Positions 35,037 through 44,162 of a stretch of DNA of 64,000 nt are shown one piece after another; positions within the stretch are counted from its first letter, which is position 1, and the number at the start of each line of letters is the position of its first letter. A program made the position numbers and the translations under genes. A model generated the notes under the pieces. The model had not been told where the DNA came from. It made no database searches and saw nothing but the letters and a program-made list of their open reading frames with translations. This DNA comes from Sporosarcina jiandibaonis (GTDB lineage: Bacteria; Bacillota; Bacilli; Bacillales_A; Planococcaceae): the NCBI RefSeq assembly GCF_013184495.1, contig NZ_JAAOIY010000006.1, positions 124,001 to 188,000 of the forward strand. The letters are read 5' to 3'.

Positions 35037-35503
35037 TCATTCATTTAGCCTTCCAAGCAAATTATATGGTCTAACTTCCCATGTTTCATAGGGTACAAAA
35101 CTTTTCGCCTTCATAGCATCTAATGTACGGGATCTCATATGAGGGCGGGTTATAAACTCGTGAATGTTTTGTTCAGTTAGTTCAACAAATTTGGCTTCTT
35201 GTATTTCTTCAGGTTGTATGATTATTTCGCCGCTCACGTATTCGGCTTTAAAAACTACCGATAATAAATTCATTGTTGCGTTATAATAAACACCCGTTAT
35301 TCCTATCGGTCGGACGACAATGCCAGTTTCCTCTATTATCTCCCTACAGACCGCTTTATCTAATGGTTCCCCTTCTTCCACCTGTCCACCAGGCGCTTCC
35401 CACGTATCCGATCTCCAATGAGTTTTAACTAGCAAAGCTTCGCCTTTTTCATTCGTGACATAAGCTGAAACTGCGATAATATGTTTGGATGTTCATGTCC
35501 CAA
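35037..35503 (-). pseudogene. NUDIX hydrolase gene with a single-base frameshift near its start
   Basis: The body encodes a NUDIX hydrolase with the box GGQVEEGEPLDKAVCREIIEETGI. In this frame the N-terminus would read HIIAVSAYVTNEKGEALLV, but just before it an in-frame TGA appears. In the next frame a TTG start at 35503, with AAGGGGG 9 nt upstream, reads MGHEHPK and then loses register. Adding one base in the T run at 35484-35486 would restore a continuous protein of about 155 residues. The gene is therefore broken, or the base was lost in sequencing. Translation from an internal start such as TTG at 35435 would lack the first beta strand. Confidence 0.75.
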
Positions 35504-35734
35504 TTTAATGTTCCCCCTTTAAGCAGCACTTCATCTACTTAATGTAAGTATGCATTCGCATCAACCACTTAAACGCCCCGGATTCCTTAAAAAAATTGTT
35601 TTATAAGATGAACGTGGCTGCCGCCGATAAATATCCTTTTCGTCAAGGTTATTAAAATTGCTATTATTCTTTCAATTGTTTTAATATTATCACAAAGTCC
35701 ATCTAATTGGCTTATTCCTCACGTAAAAAAGAAG

Positions 35735-35859
35735 TTTGCTTGCACTTATTCGGGATTTCCTTGCACTCGCGGCTTGTTTGCTTGCACTGCAGTCGGGTTT
35801 GGTTGCACTTATCAACCGTTTGCTTGCACTTAAACACTTTTGCTTGCAAGTCGGGACTA
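35735..35859 (+). repeat. Array of six short repeats with a 21-bp period
   Basis: The 12-bp core TTTGCTTGCACT recurs at 35735, 35756, 35777, 35798, 35819 and 35839, that is every 21 bp (last step 20). The cores vary slightly (TTTCCTTGCACT, TTTGGTTGCACT, TTTGCTTGCAAG) and are separated by nine bases that differ in every unit. It lies in a gene-free 416-bp interval between the frameshifted NUDIX gene and an MFS pump; nothing else was recognised in 35504-35734. Confidence 0.85.
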
Positions 35860-35882
35860 TTAACCTATCGGCAATATAATAA

Positions 35883-35922
35883 AAAAATGTGGAACGCTTT
35901 TGCAGCAGCGTTCCACATTTTA
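35883..35922. terminator. Bidirectional-type terminator after the MFS gene
   Basis: AAAATGTGGAACGC and GCGTTCCACATTTT around about 10 bases; the stop codon of the MFS gene lies at its edge. Confidence 0.9.
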
Positions 35923-37119
35923 AATTACTTCTTTTTTAGTTCTAGCAAGTCCAACATAAGATAAAACAGCGAACAACGCCGATACAAAGATGATGGTGCC
36001 CAATGGAATCGCCGTTTCTTCACCCGCGATTCCAACAAGTGGTGCTGTAATTGAGCCCAAAATGAAAGGCAGTAAACCGAGTAAAGCCGATGCACTTCCC
36101 GCAATATGTCCTTGCGACTCCATTGCCAATGAAAAAGACGAGGTGGCAATGACACCAATGGACATAACAAAAAAGAAAATCGGAATAAGAATAGATAGGA
36201 ACGGACCATTCACCAATACAGCAATGAGCAACGCCGTTCCTGAGGATATCGACAATAGCAAACCGATTTCCAAGAATTGTTTCTCGGTTAATAAGCCCGT
36301 CAGCCGACCTACGGTTTGCGTTCCGATGATAAGGCCGATTCCATTCATTCCAAATAATAAACTAAACATTTGCGGCGATACTTCGTAAATGTTTTGATAC
36401 ACAAATGGTGTTCCCGCAACATAGGCAAAAATTCCGGCCATGATAAATCCTTGCGCCATCGCATACCCCATAAACTCGCGGTTTTTAAGTAATGAGAGAA
36501 AGTTTTTAAGTGTATTTGATAGATTACTCGGCACACGCGATTGTTCTGGCAATGTCTCATCCATTCTCCACATGACCGCTGCAAATAGCAATAAGCCGAT
36601 TGCGCTCAATACCACAAAAATGCCTTTCCAATCCGTAAACGCAAGAACGCCGCCGCCAAAGACAGGCGCGAGGATCGGCGCTAAGTTATTAATGAGCATG
36701 AGAAGAGCGAAAAACTTTGTCAATTCTCTCCCGCTATAAACATCGCGAACAATCGCTCTTGAAATAACGATTCCCGAAGATGCTGCAAAGCCTTGTAAAA
36801 ATCGAGCTACAATAAAAAATCCGATACTCGGTGAAAAAACACATAATAATGACGCGATAAAATAGACAATAAGTGCAATCAGCAAGGGCTTTTTGCGGCC
36901 ATGAACATCACTCATTGGCCCAAGGAAGAGTTGACCTAAACCGATTCCCAAAAGACTTGCAGTTAAACTCACTTGCACAAAGGAAGCTGTCGTATCGAAA
37001 TCTTCCGCAATTGTTGGAAATGATGGTAAATACATATCAATTGTAAATGGACCCATCGAAGCCAACGTTCCTAGAAGCAATGCAAATCGTAAGCGTTTAG
37101 ATCCTGTTAATGTTTCCAT
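35920..37119 (-). CDS. MFS multidrug efflux transporter, Bcr/CflA family
   Basis: Twelve-helix drug:H+ antiporter of 399 residues. The family signature around helix 1-2 is FTIDMYLPSFPTIAEDF, with the MFS motif GPMSDVHGRKKPL between helices 2 and 3 and helix-5 motif AILAPVFGG. It resembles bicyclomycin and chloramphenicol exporters. The ATG at 37119 has AGAGG 9 nt upstream; an upstream extension of 28 residues is not membrane-like and lacks a ribosome site. Confidence 0.9.
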   Translation of the reverse strand: METLTGSKRLRFALLLGTLASMGPFTIDMYLPSFPTIAEDFDTTASFVQVSLTASLLGIGLGQLFLGPMSDVHGRKKPLLIALIVYFIASLLCVFSPSIGFFIVARFLQGFAASSGIVISRAIVRDVYSGRELTKFFALLMLINNLAPILAPVFGGGVLAFTDWKGIFVVLSAIGLLLFAAVMWRMDETLPEQSRVPSNLSNTLKNFLSLLKNREFMGYAMAQGFIMAGIFAYVAGTPFVYQNIYEVSPQMFSLLFGMNGIGLIIGTQTVGRLTGLLTEKQFLEIGLLLSISSGTALLIAVLVNGPFLSILIPIFFFVMSIGVIATSSFSLAMESQGHIAGSASALLGLLPFILGSITAPLVGIAGEETAIPLGTIIFVSALFAVLSYVGLARTKKEVI

Positions 37120-37242
37120 GATTGACAACCTCTTTTCTCTATCAAAAAAACAATTGCATCCGCAATCGTTCAAAATCAACTTTAATGCACAGAAGTATAC
37201 CATTATATCATCTAGTCACAGCACTTCATAGAATTCGAAACT

Positions 37243-37283
37243 AAAAACAGCTGCCCACTCGTTTGAGCTAGCAGCTGTTTATT
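37243..37283 (-). terminator. Terminator after the GerW gene
   Basis: AAACAGCTGC and GCAGCTGTTT flank about 17 bases, followed on the minus strand by T residues. Confidence 0.85.
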
Positions 37284-37345
37284 TTGTCAACATGATAGTA
37301 TAAATCTAACTGACCGCGAGATGTTGTAAAAACATGATGCTTCTT

Positions 37346-37750
37346 CTATCTGTTATTAAAAGGTTTCATCATTAGAATAGCGAATCCAAATGTACATACA
37401 GTAATAATCATCAAAATAAATTTCAAGTCAATCGCAGGCTTAAACTTAACTTTGTCGGACGATATTTCATAAACCCCTAAAGGTTTGACAGAAATAAAGC
37501 CTCCGCCTCCCTCGCCTTGCGCGACTGGAGAGTTTTCACTTCCACCAGAATAGCCACCGCCGCCCCCTACATAATAATCCACTTTTGCCACAGGAAGCAC
37601 TTTTTTATTTTCCAGTTCGATCGGTTCTCCGTACACCAATGAAACATCCTTTTGTTTCGCGAATTTATTAAAAATCATGCCAATTGGAGAACGATAGATC
37701 GGCTTTGTTGCTGTTGAATTTGTAGTTGCTTCTATCTTCTTTGTCTCCAT
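37346..37750 (-). CDS. GerW-family sporulation protein (YtfJ-like)
   Basis: A 134-residue protein of the GerW/YtfJ family, made in the forespore and needed for a normal germination response in B. subtilis. Family features are SLVYGEPIELENKKVLPVA, a glycine-rich middle (VGGGGGYSGG and EGGGGFISVKP) and a single hydrophobic C-terminal segment (about 110-128) not present in every member. It supports an endospore-forming host. Probably a single gene; AAGGGGG lies 9 nt before the ATG. Confidence 0.85.
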   Translation of the reverse strand: METKKIEATTNSTATKPIYRSPIGMIFNKFAKQKDVSLVYGEPIELENKKVLPVAKVDYYVGGGGGYSGGSENSPVAQGEGGGGFISVKPLGVYEISSDKVKFKPAIDLKFILMIITVCTFGFAILMMKPFNNR

Positions 37751-37788
37751 GTTTTCATTCCCCCTTTATAAAAGTTATTTGAATATAT

Positions 37789-38244
37789 TCACCAATCTTC
37801 TAATCTAGACAAATAAGGTTCAATATAACTTCTAGACCCAGACGCAAGATCTTTCGGCAGTTCTCTAAGTGGAAAATACTGAAGATCCAAAGACTCAATT
37901 CCATCTATGACAAGTTCACCTTTGATATCTCGTGTTGCATAAACAGCCGTGACAGAATACAATTCATCACCGTTCGCGACTTTAAGGAAATAATCCTCTC
38001 CGGAGAAAATACCCATTAATTCCAATTCTCCTACTACAAGCCCCGTTTCTTCTTGCACTTCGCGCCTTGCAGTTTCCTCCATGCTTTCCCCGAGTTCCAT
38101 TATTCCACCCGGTAATCCCCACCCGCCGTCTGATCTATGCTGCAGTAGAATCTCATTTTTTTCGTTTAGTATAATCACAACTGCCCCCGGTAATATTAGC
38201 GGCCGGTTCCCGACTAACTTACGTAACTCTTTAACATAACCCAT
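37789..38244 (-). CDS. NUDIX hydrolase
   Basis: A 151-residue pyrophosphohydrolase with a complete Nudix box, GGIMELGESMEETARREVQEETGL (read in two parts: GGIMELGESMEETARR and EVQEETGL), preceded by LQHRSDGGWGLP. Substrate not predictable; possibly a nucleotide sugar, oxidised nucleotide or ADP-ribose type compound. It is intact, unlike the NUDIX gene at 35037-35503. Confidence 0.9.
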   Translation of the reverse strand: MGYVKELRKLVGNRPLILPGAVVIILNEKNEILLQHRSDGGWGLPGGIMELGESMEETARREVQEETGLVVGELELMGIFSGEDYFLKVANGDELYSVTAVYATRDIKGELVIDGIESLDLQYFPLRELPKDLASGSRSYIEPYLSRLEDW

Positions 38245-38275
38245 TATTTTATCTCTCCTTAAATTTATGCGAATG

Positions 38276-38312
38276 AAAAAGGATTCGAGATTTGTATCCC
38301 AGAATCCTTTAT
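38276..38312 (-). terminator. Terminator after the DUF1801 gene
   Basis: AAAGGATTC and GAATCCTTT around about 15 bases, followed by T residues on the minus strand. Confidence 0.85.
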
Positions 38313-38360
38313 TTCAGGAGTTTATTAGTTGGAATGGATTGTAACTTTCTTTTCATTAAT

Positions 38361-38780
38361 TTAATCCGGATATGTTTCTTTCAAAAACTTAACCGATTCG
38401 ACGATAAACTCTCTTAACACTTCAACATCTATATCCGCCACTTTATTAACATATACGCACATTTTTCCTGTCGTATGTTTTCCTAATTCCTTTAATAAAT
38501 TTTCCCGTACCTTCTCATTTGTCGTTAAGTACAGGCTAATTTTTGCCTTTCGCGGCGAAAAACCAACTAATGGTGCATCCCCTTCATGACCGGATGCATA
38601 TTTATAATGATAAGAACCAAAACCAATAATACTCGGACCCCACATCTTCGCTTGAAAACCAGTTGTTTCCGTAAATATGTCCAACAATCTATAAGCATCC
38701 TCGCGTTTCTTCGGGCTATCGACATTCTCGATAAATTCAATAACGCTGTTATCGGTTTCCTTTGTTTTTAATTCATACAT
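38361..38780 (-). CDS. DUF1801 family protein
   Basis: A 139-residue YdhG/DUF1801 protein. Typical family stretches are VDSPKKREDAYRLLDIF, WGPSIIGFGSYHYKYASGHEGD and KISLYLTTNE, with a terminal helix. The fold is related to iron-sulfur-scaffold-like and YdhG proteins, but no activity is established. Monocistronic, with GGGGAG upstream and a terminator. Confidence 0.85.
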   Translation of the reverse strand: MYELKTKETDNSVIEFIENVDSPKKREDAYRLLDIFTETTGFQAKMWGPSIIGFGSYHYKYASGHEGDAPLVGFSPRKAKISLYLTTNEKVRENLLKELGKHTTGKMCVYVNKVADIDVEVLREFIVESVKFLKETYPD

Positions 38781-38881
38781 AAGTAAAATCTCCCCTTTGC
38801 GACATTAGTCAATTTCATATATTGTTGTCTTCTTTCATTACCAATCAAAACCCTTTATATATGTAGATGTTTTCCAAAAAT

Positions 38882-38911
38882 AAAAGCCCGGAGCACATCT
38901 CTCCAGACTTT
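38882..38911 (-). terminator. Terminator after the Nik/Opp-type importer operon
   Basis: AAAGTCTGGAG pairs, with two G-U pairs, with CTCCGGGCTTT on the minus strand, followed by T residues. Confidence 0.78.
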
Positions 38912-38924
38912 ACAGTTCAATCTA

Positions 38925-39662
38925 TTATTTTGCTTCGCTGCCCAACATTGCTTGAAAAAGTTTCTTTGAATACGGATGCAAAAAGTTAAATTGATGATCA
39001 ACTTTCGTGCTTTCATCAACAATTTCACCATTCTTCATGACGTATATTCGGTCACACATATAGGTAACGACTTTTAAATCATGCGCTATGAACAGAATCG
39101 CCATGCCTGTTTCACGGTTAATATCGATTAGTAAGTCAATAATCTCTTTTTGAATGAGCCGATCGAGGTTTGAGACGATTTCGTCGCATATTAATAATTT
39201 TGGACGAACGAGAATCGATCTGAGCAAGTTAACTCGTTGTCGTTCGCCGCCACTTATTTCAGAAGGGAGTTTATTCAAATGCTCTTCTGACAGCTTTACT
39301 TTTCCAAGCATGTTCAGGATATACGCATCGCGGTCTCCTTTCATTTTTCGAAGTGGTTCTAGTAGAATTTCTCGAACAGTCCACGATGGATTAAGCGCAG
39401 CTGAGGCGTTTTGAAAAATGATTTGGCACTTTTCGTAAAAGGCTTTCGATTTCGTCACAGGTACTTCATTCAAAAAAATGGCTCCGTCGTCCTGTTTCTC
39501 CAATTGCATAATCACGCGAGCAAGCGTACTTTTCCCGCTGCCACTTTCACCAATGAGCCCAACAATTTCTCCATTTCCAACCGTCAATTTGATGTTGCGG
39601 AGAGCCTGTTTCACATTGCCCTTATCTCGATATGTTTTTGAAACATTTTCTACTGTCAGCAA
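38925..39662 (-). CDS. ABC transporter ATP-binding protein (NikE/DppF type)
   Basis: ATPase of 245 residues for an oligopeptide/nickel-type importer. Walker A is GESGSGKST, signature ISGGERQRVNLLRS, Walker B LLICDEIVSNLD, and the switch histidine lies in FIAHDLKVV. It is shorter than many Opp ATPases and lacks the long C-terminal oligopeptide/dipeptide zinc-motif extension, as in NikE and CntF. TTG start with GAGGAG upstream. Last gene of the five-gene operon. Confidence 0.9.
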   Translation of the reverse strand: MLTVENVSKTYRDKGNVKQALRNIKLTVGNGEIVGLIGESGSGKSTLARVIMQLEKQDDGAIFLNEVPVTKSKAFYEKCQIIFQNASAALNPSWTVREILLEPLRKMKGDRDAYILNMLGKVKLSEEHLNKLPSEISGGERQRVNLLRSILVRPKLLICDEIVSNLDRLIQKEIIDLLIDINRETGMAILFIAHDLKVVTYMCDRIYVMKNGEIVDESTKVDHQFNFLHPYSKKLFQAMLGSEAK

Positions 39663-39680
39663 TGGGATCTCCTCGCTTCC

Positions 39681-40430
39681 TCAAAATCGACTTTCCAGCA
39701 ATCTTTTTGTATACGCATTTTTTGGTCGTTCAAACACTTCCGCTACATTTCCAACTTCGACAACCTTGCCTTTATGCATGATGACCATTTTATCGGCAAC
39801 TTCTGCCACAATGTCTAAATCGTGCGTGATTAAGAGAATGGTTGTTCCTTGTTTCTCATTTAACCCTTTCAATAGCTCGATGAATTCCTTTTGTAAGAGT
39901 GTGTCGAGTGCGGATGTCGGTTCATCAGCTATGAGTAACCTAGGTCTGACATATAGTGCACATGCAATCATGCATCTTTGCAACATCCCGCCCGATAATT
40001 CGAAAGGATACTGTTCCATGATTGCTTTTGATAACCCAAGGTCGTTCAATATATCGTCCATCTTCAAGTGGAATTCTGCAACACTGTGTCTAATCCTCCT
40101 GCCTGAAAACTCGTATAACTGCTTACCCATTTTCACAGAAGGATTAAAACTATTTAAAGCGTCTTGAAAAACCGTAAAGATTTGCGACCCCCGTATTGCG
40201 GACATTTCTTTATTCGATATTGCTAGCAAGTCTTTATTGTCAAAAAATGCTTGTCCCGCAGCCTTGGAGCCTGCGGGCAGGATATTTAACAGAGCGGAAA
40301 TTGTCATGCTTTTCCCACTGCCGCTTTCGCCAATTATCGATGTTATTCTTCCACGTGGAACAAAAAACGAACTTCCATCGACAATTCTTTTCCCGTTGAT
40401 CTCAATTGAAAGTTGATTTACCTTAAGCAC
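39681..40430 (-). CDS. ABC transporter ATP-binding protein (NikD/DppD type)
   Basis: ATPase of 249 residues paired with the NikE-like subunit. Walker A GESGSGKSM, signature ELSGGMLQRCMIACAL, Walker B LLIADEPTSALD and LITHDLDIVA are present. GTG start overlapping the preceding permease gene by 8 nt, with GGAGGCGG upstream, so translation is coupled. Confidence 0.9.
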   Translation of the reverse strand: MLKVNQLSIEINGKRIVDGSSFFVPRGRITSIIGESGSGKSMTISALLNILPAGSKAAGQAFFDNKDLLAISNKEMSAIRGSQIFTVFQDALNSFNPSVKMGKQLYEFSGRRIRHSVAEFHLKMDDILNDLGLSKAIMEQYPFELSGGMLQRCMIACALYVRPRLLIADEPTSALDTLLQKEFIELLKGLNEKQGTTILLITHDLDIVAEVADKMVIMHKGKVVEVGNVAEVFERPKNAYTKRLLESRF

Positions 40431-41235
40431 TGAACCGCCTCCGTTCCGGATCTTTCAACGCTTCTCCGATAAAGTTAATGGCAAGAATGGTTATGAAAAT
40501 CAGAATTCCTGGATACAGGCCTATCCACCAAGCGCCAATTAAAATATCGTTTTGCGCATAGTACAACATATTTCCCCAAGAAGGAATAGCGGGTGGTACC
40601 CCGATGCCGAGAAAGCTTAATGACACTTCGATAAAAATTGCGTTCGCGAAGTTAAACAGGGTTACGACGAATATTGCGGGTACACTATTCTTGAGCAAAT
40701 GACTAATAATGATTTTCCAAATCGGCGTTCCAAACATTTTGGCCATCTGAACGAATTCAGCTTCTTTTAACCGAATGAATTCAGAACGGACAATCCGTGC
40801 AGTCGAAAGCCAACCGGTTACCCCGATAATTAGCGCCATACTCCACATGCCGCCTTGCATAAATGCTTGAAACGAGAGGATGATGATAAGAGATGGGATT
40901 GTAATGAAGACCTCCAGAAGCCGCATCAACGCAGTATCGACAATTCCGCCGACATATCCGCTAAATCCGCCATAAAGTACGCCAAGAACGAGCGATAAAA
41001 GTACAGATACAGTCGCTACGGTGAGTGTCACTTTACCGCCTCCCAACAAACGGGAAAAGACATCGCGCCCAAGATGATCCGTACCCAGCAAATGGCCATC
41101 TCCAGGGGATAAATAGACTTCATCGAGATTCATATCGTTCGGTTCGTAAGGCGCGAGATTACCGGAAAACACAGTTGAAAATACGATAATTCCTAGGACA
41201 ATGCACCAAAAAGCGAGCATTTTTCTCGATTTCAT
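40423..41235 (-). CDS. ABC transporter permease (NikC/DppC type)
   Basis: Membrane subunit of 270 residues with six helices. The N-terminal LLGTDHLGRDVFSRLLGGG motif is typical of the NikC/DppC group, and the EAA-type loop for the ATPase lies in EFVQMAKMFGTPIWKII. It begins directly after the stop codon of the preceding permease. Confidence 0.92.
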   Translation of the reverse strand: MKSRKMLAFWCIVLGIIVFSTVFSGNLAPYEPNDMNLDEVYLSPGDGHLLGTDHLGRDVFSRLLGGGKVTLTVATVSVLLSLVLGVLYGGFSGYVGGIVDTALMRLLEVFITIPSLIIILSFQAFMQGGMWSMALIIGVTGWLSTARIVRSEFIRLKEAEFVQMAKMFGTPIWKIIISHLLKNSVPAIFVVTLFNFANAIFIEVSLSFLGIGVPPAIPSWGNMLYYAQNDILIGAWWIGLYPGILIFITILAINFIGEALKDPERRRFSA

Positions 41236-42204
41236 TTATTGTACGCCCCCTTTTCGCAGCTTGGGGTTCAATGAATACATAAGGAAATCTATGATAAAGA
41301 GACTGATGACAACGAGCATGCCAATCAAAAGAATGCTTCCCATAAGAAGCGGAAAGTCTTTCGTTACAACTGATTTAATGGTTAACTGTCCGAGTCCATT
41401 CCATGAAAAAAGAGATTCGACAATAATCGACCCTCCGAAAAACGATGGAATCGTCATTCCGATATAATTCAAATACGGAAAAGAGGCATTGTGCAAAATT
41501 CCTTTCCGAATTTCGCGTTCCGTTACCCCGTTGGCACGTGCTACAGTCACATAGTATTTACGACTTTCGTCTTTAATATTTTCCTGAAGAAAACGGGCGA
41601 AAATGCCGACATGAGTGAAGATAATAACGGTTGCCGGTAAGATGAGATAGCGCAGTTTATCCCAAAAACCGCCCTCTCCTCCAATTTCTCCAGTTCCCGA
41701 AGACGGAAGCACGCCAAGTTTGACCGCAAAAAATGAAATAAATAAAATACCGAGCCAAAAAGCAGGGATTGAAGATGTCGCGATGCTTAAGATTGATAAG
41801 CCTTTATCCAAAATGGAGCCTGCTTTCATCCCCGCTATCGTTCCGAGCCAGACTGATCCGACAATGATGAAAAACATCGTCACGCCAAATAGCAGCAATG
41901 TGTTTGGCAGTCTCTCCCTAAGAATGGTTATGACAGGTCTTCCTTCCTTATAGGATATCCCTAAATTTCCTTTCAACGTTTCCACAAGCCACGAGCCGTA
42001 TTGTGCTGTAATAGGACGGTCGAGCGAAAAAACACGGCTGATTCTTTCCTTTTCAGCCGCATTCAATGTTTGTGCATTGCCACCGTAGAAAGCCGTCGCA
42101 GGGTCTCCAGGCGCAGCATGCATGATAAAAAAAGAAAGGAAGCTGACGACGAGAAGAACTACTACCCCCATCATCATTCGCTTCCCGATCCACTTAACGG
42201 TCAT
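41236..42204 (-). CDS. ABC transporter permease (NikB/DppB type)
   Basis: Membrane subunit of about 322 residues with six helices; HAAPGDPATAFYGG near the N-terminus and the closing SLNPKLRKGG are hallmarks of the NikB/DppB group. The ATG at 42204 lies inside the last codons of the binding-protein gene (11-nt overlap) and has AGGAG 10 nt upstream; a longer reading from 42255 is rejected. Confidence 0.92.
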   Translation of the reverse strand: MTVKWIGKRMMMGVVVLLVVSFLSFFIMHAAPGDPATAFYGGNAQTLNAAEKERISRVFSLDRPITAQYGSWLVETLKGNLGISYKEGRPVITILRERLPNTLLLFGVTMFFIIVGSVWLGTIAGMKAGSILDKGLSILSIATSSIPAFWLGILFISFFAVKLGVLPSSGTGEIGGEGGFWDKLRYLILPATVIIFTHVGIFARFLQENIKDESRKYYVTVARANGVTEREIRKGILHNASFPYLNYIGMTIPSFFGGSIIVESLFSWNGLGQLTIKSVVTKDFPLLMGSILLIGMLVVISLFIIDFLMYSLNPKLRKGGVQ

Positions 42205-43768
42205 TCCACGTCCACTCCTCGACATTCCAAAGGAAACCTGAACCGTGATGGCCAAGGACCCGTTCTTTCACGCCGCTTATTTTTTTATTCATGCCGTAAA
42301 CCGCATTTACATAGGCGATGAAGTCATACGGCGGATCTTCCGCAAGCTCTTCTTGAAACTCCCTATATAATTTTTGGCGATTTTCAGGATTTATCTCCAA
42401 ACGACCTTGTTCAAGGAGTTTATCGACTTTTGGATTTGAATAACTTCCGTAGTTATAGCCCGTGCTTGTCAAACTCGACTCCTCCGAGTGGAATAGAATA
42501 TGCGTGTGATGATCGGCATCATTCGGACTTCCCCAACCAATCATAAAAGCATCTGTATCTTCAATTGTAATGGCACTCCAATCAAGCGCAGCGACTTTCA
42601 CATCCGCGCCGATTTTCTTGTATCCTTCCGCAAGATAGTTTGCCATGTTCACGCGCACTGCATCCGATGCGGGAGAAGTTATCGTAAACGCCAGCTTTTC
42701 GCCGTCTTTATAACGGAAACCGTCATTCGTTTCTTTCCAACCCGCTTCATCTAACAGCTGTTTTGCTTTTTCCAAATTGTATTCATACTTCTCGATGTCT
42801 TCATTTTTAAAGGCATGTTTTTGAAGCGGTGAATAGGCTTCGGTTCCGAACCCTTTTAAAATACCGTTGACTATTCGGGCACGGTCTGTCGCATAACTAA
42901 ATGCACGCCTTACATTTATATCTTTCCAAAGATCTTTGTTCATATTATATAAAAGAGCACGGTAATCGGCGGAATCCACATTGTAAATCTTAAGACGCTC
43001 CACCTTTTCCATTTCTGCAACTTGAACAGGATCTAATAATGCAATATCGACTTCGCCTGATTTCAACTGCAATGCACGAACATTACTATCTGGAACAAAC
43101 TTAAAAATCACTTTTTCAATCGATGGTTTTGTTCCATGGAAATTCTGATACGCTCTCAACGTCAAACTGTTTCCACGGTCCCAATTGTCGAACATATATG
43201 GACCAGCACCAATAGGTCGGCTATTAAATACAGCCGTTCTCATATCCTTCCCCTCGAATGCATGCTTTGGAAGAATCGGAACCGTTAGCTTATCCAAAAT
43301 CGGCGTGAATTGGTGTATTAGTGTTAATTCGAGTTCGTAATCATCCAGTTTTGTTATCGAATCAACTTCTGTGAAGTCCGATTTCAGAAATGATGCATTG
43401 TTGTCGTCCAAAATGCTTTCAATTGTGAAAATCACATCTTCAGCCGTAAGTTCCTCGCCGTCGTGAAACTTGATGCCTTTTTTTAATTTGATCTTATATG
43501 TCAGACCGTCATCTGCTATGTTGATGGAATCCGCAATATCAGTAACGGGTTCATTTTTTTCATTAAAACGCATTAATCCACGAAATAACAATGCATCCAG
43601 ATTCGTCTCCTCCAGAATCGGATTCAGTCCATCGAATTCTGCTTCAGATGCATAAACTAGTCTATTTTCAGTTGGTTTAGGGTCATTCGCGCCTTTGCTC
43701 CCGCAACTCGATAATAATAATAAAATCACAAGAAAGATTGTGAATAAGTTCAATTTATTTTTAAACAT
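42194..43768 (-). CDS. ABC transporter substrate-binding lipoprotein (NikA/CntA/Opp type)
   Basis: SBP_bac_5 family lipoprotein of 524 residues. The signal peptide ends in the lipobox LSSC near residue 22. KIKLKKGIKFHDGEELTAEDV and GAGPYMFDNW are family landmarks. With two permeases and two short ATPases the operon has the gene content of nickel (Nik) or nickel/cobalt-staphylopine (Cnt) importers; an oligopeptide ligand remains possible. No metallophore genes adjoin it. A nickel role would suit ureolytic Sporosarcina, but that is inference. Confidence 0.88.
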   Translation of the reverse strand: MFKNKLNLFTIFLVILLLLSSCGSKGANDPKPTENRLVYASEAEFDGLNPILEETNLDALLFRGLMRFNEKNEPVTDIADSINIADDGLTYKIKLKKGIKFHDGEELTAEDVIFTIESILDDNNASFLKSDFTEVDSITKLDDYELELTLIHQFTPILDKLTVPILPKHAFEGKDMRTAVFNSRPIGAGPYMFDNWDRGNSLTLRAYQNFHGTKPSIEKVIFKFVPDSNVRALQLKSGEVDIALLDPVQVAEMEKVERLKIYNVDSADYRALLYNMNKDLWKDINVRRAFSYATDRARIVNGILKGFGTEAYSPLQKHAFKNEDIEKYEYNLEKAKQLLDEAGWKETNDGFRYKDGEKLAFTITSPASDAVRVNMANYLAEGYKKIGADVKVAALDWSAITIEDTDAFMIGWGSPNDADHHTHILFHSEESSLTSTGYNYGSYSNPKVDKLLEQGRLEINPENRQKLYREFQEELAEDPPYDFIAYVNAVYGMNKKISGVKERVLGHHGSGFLWNVEEWTWNDR

Positions 43769-43940
43769 AATATCCTCCCGAAATACGATTCCTCATCTAT
43801 ATTAATTATAATCTTCCCATGTACATGATGTCTATGAGTACGCAATTCACCGCAACTTATTCATTTTACTCAGGATAAGATAGTAAAAATTGGGGAAAAT
43901 AATAGTTGATCGAAACTATAGTGAATGAGGAGGAATTTAT

Positions 43941-44087
43941 GTGAATGGAAAATGGGCTCTTACAGCGCTAGGTGTCGGTGCGGCGTACTTGATGAGAAAC
44001 AAGAACGCACGAGATAAACTGATGAAACAGGTTGAATCGTTCACTGGCATGTCAATGGGAATGAACAGAAACTCCAGTTCTTCTTAA
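43941..44087 (+). CDS. Small DUF3918/YrzQ-like protein
   Basis: A 48-residue protein starting at GTG with GAGGAGG 7 nt upstream. It has one short hydrophobic helix (residues 5-18, ALTALGVGAAYLM), a basic segment RNKNARDKL and a methionine/serine-rich end. This matches the small DUF3918 (YrzQ) type as far as I can judge. Function unknown. It is followed by a strong terminator. Confidence 0.7.
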   Translation: MNGKWALTALGVGAAYLMRNKNARDKLMKQVESFTGMSMGMNRNSSSS

Positions 44088-44126
44088 AACATAGCCAATA
44101 CCTCTTGTCATTTTTCGATCAACAAA

Positions 44127-44157
44127 GAAATCGGCATCCCTAGTGGATGCCGGTTTT
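44127..44157. terminator. Bidirectional terminator between the small protein gene and tatC
   Basis: CGGCATCC and GGATGCCG around CTAGT, with A residues on one side and T residues on the other. Confidence 0.88.
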
Positions 44158-44162
44158 CTAAT

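Noticed and set aside
35735-35859. CRISPR array
   Set aside because: Cores are only 12 bp, fillers 9 bp and no cas genes are near; the geometry does not fit CRISPR.
39478-40167. 229-residue plus-strand reading frame
   Set aside because: Antisense to two clear ABC ATPase genes; low-complexity serine/leucine-rich translation.
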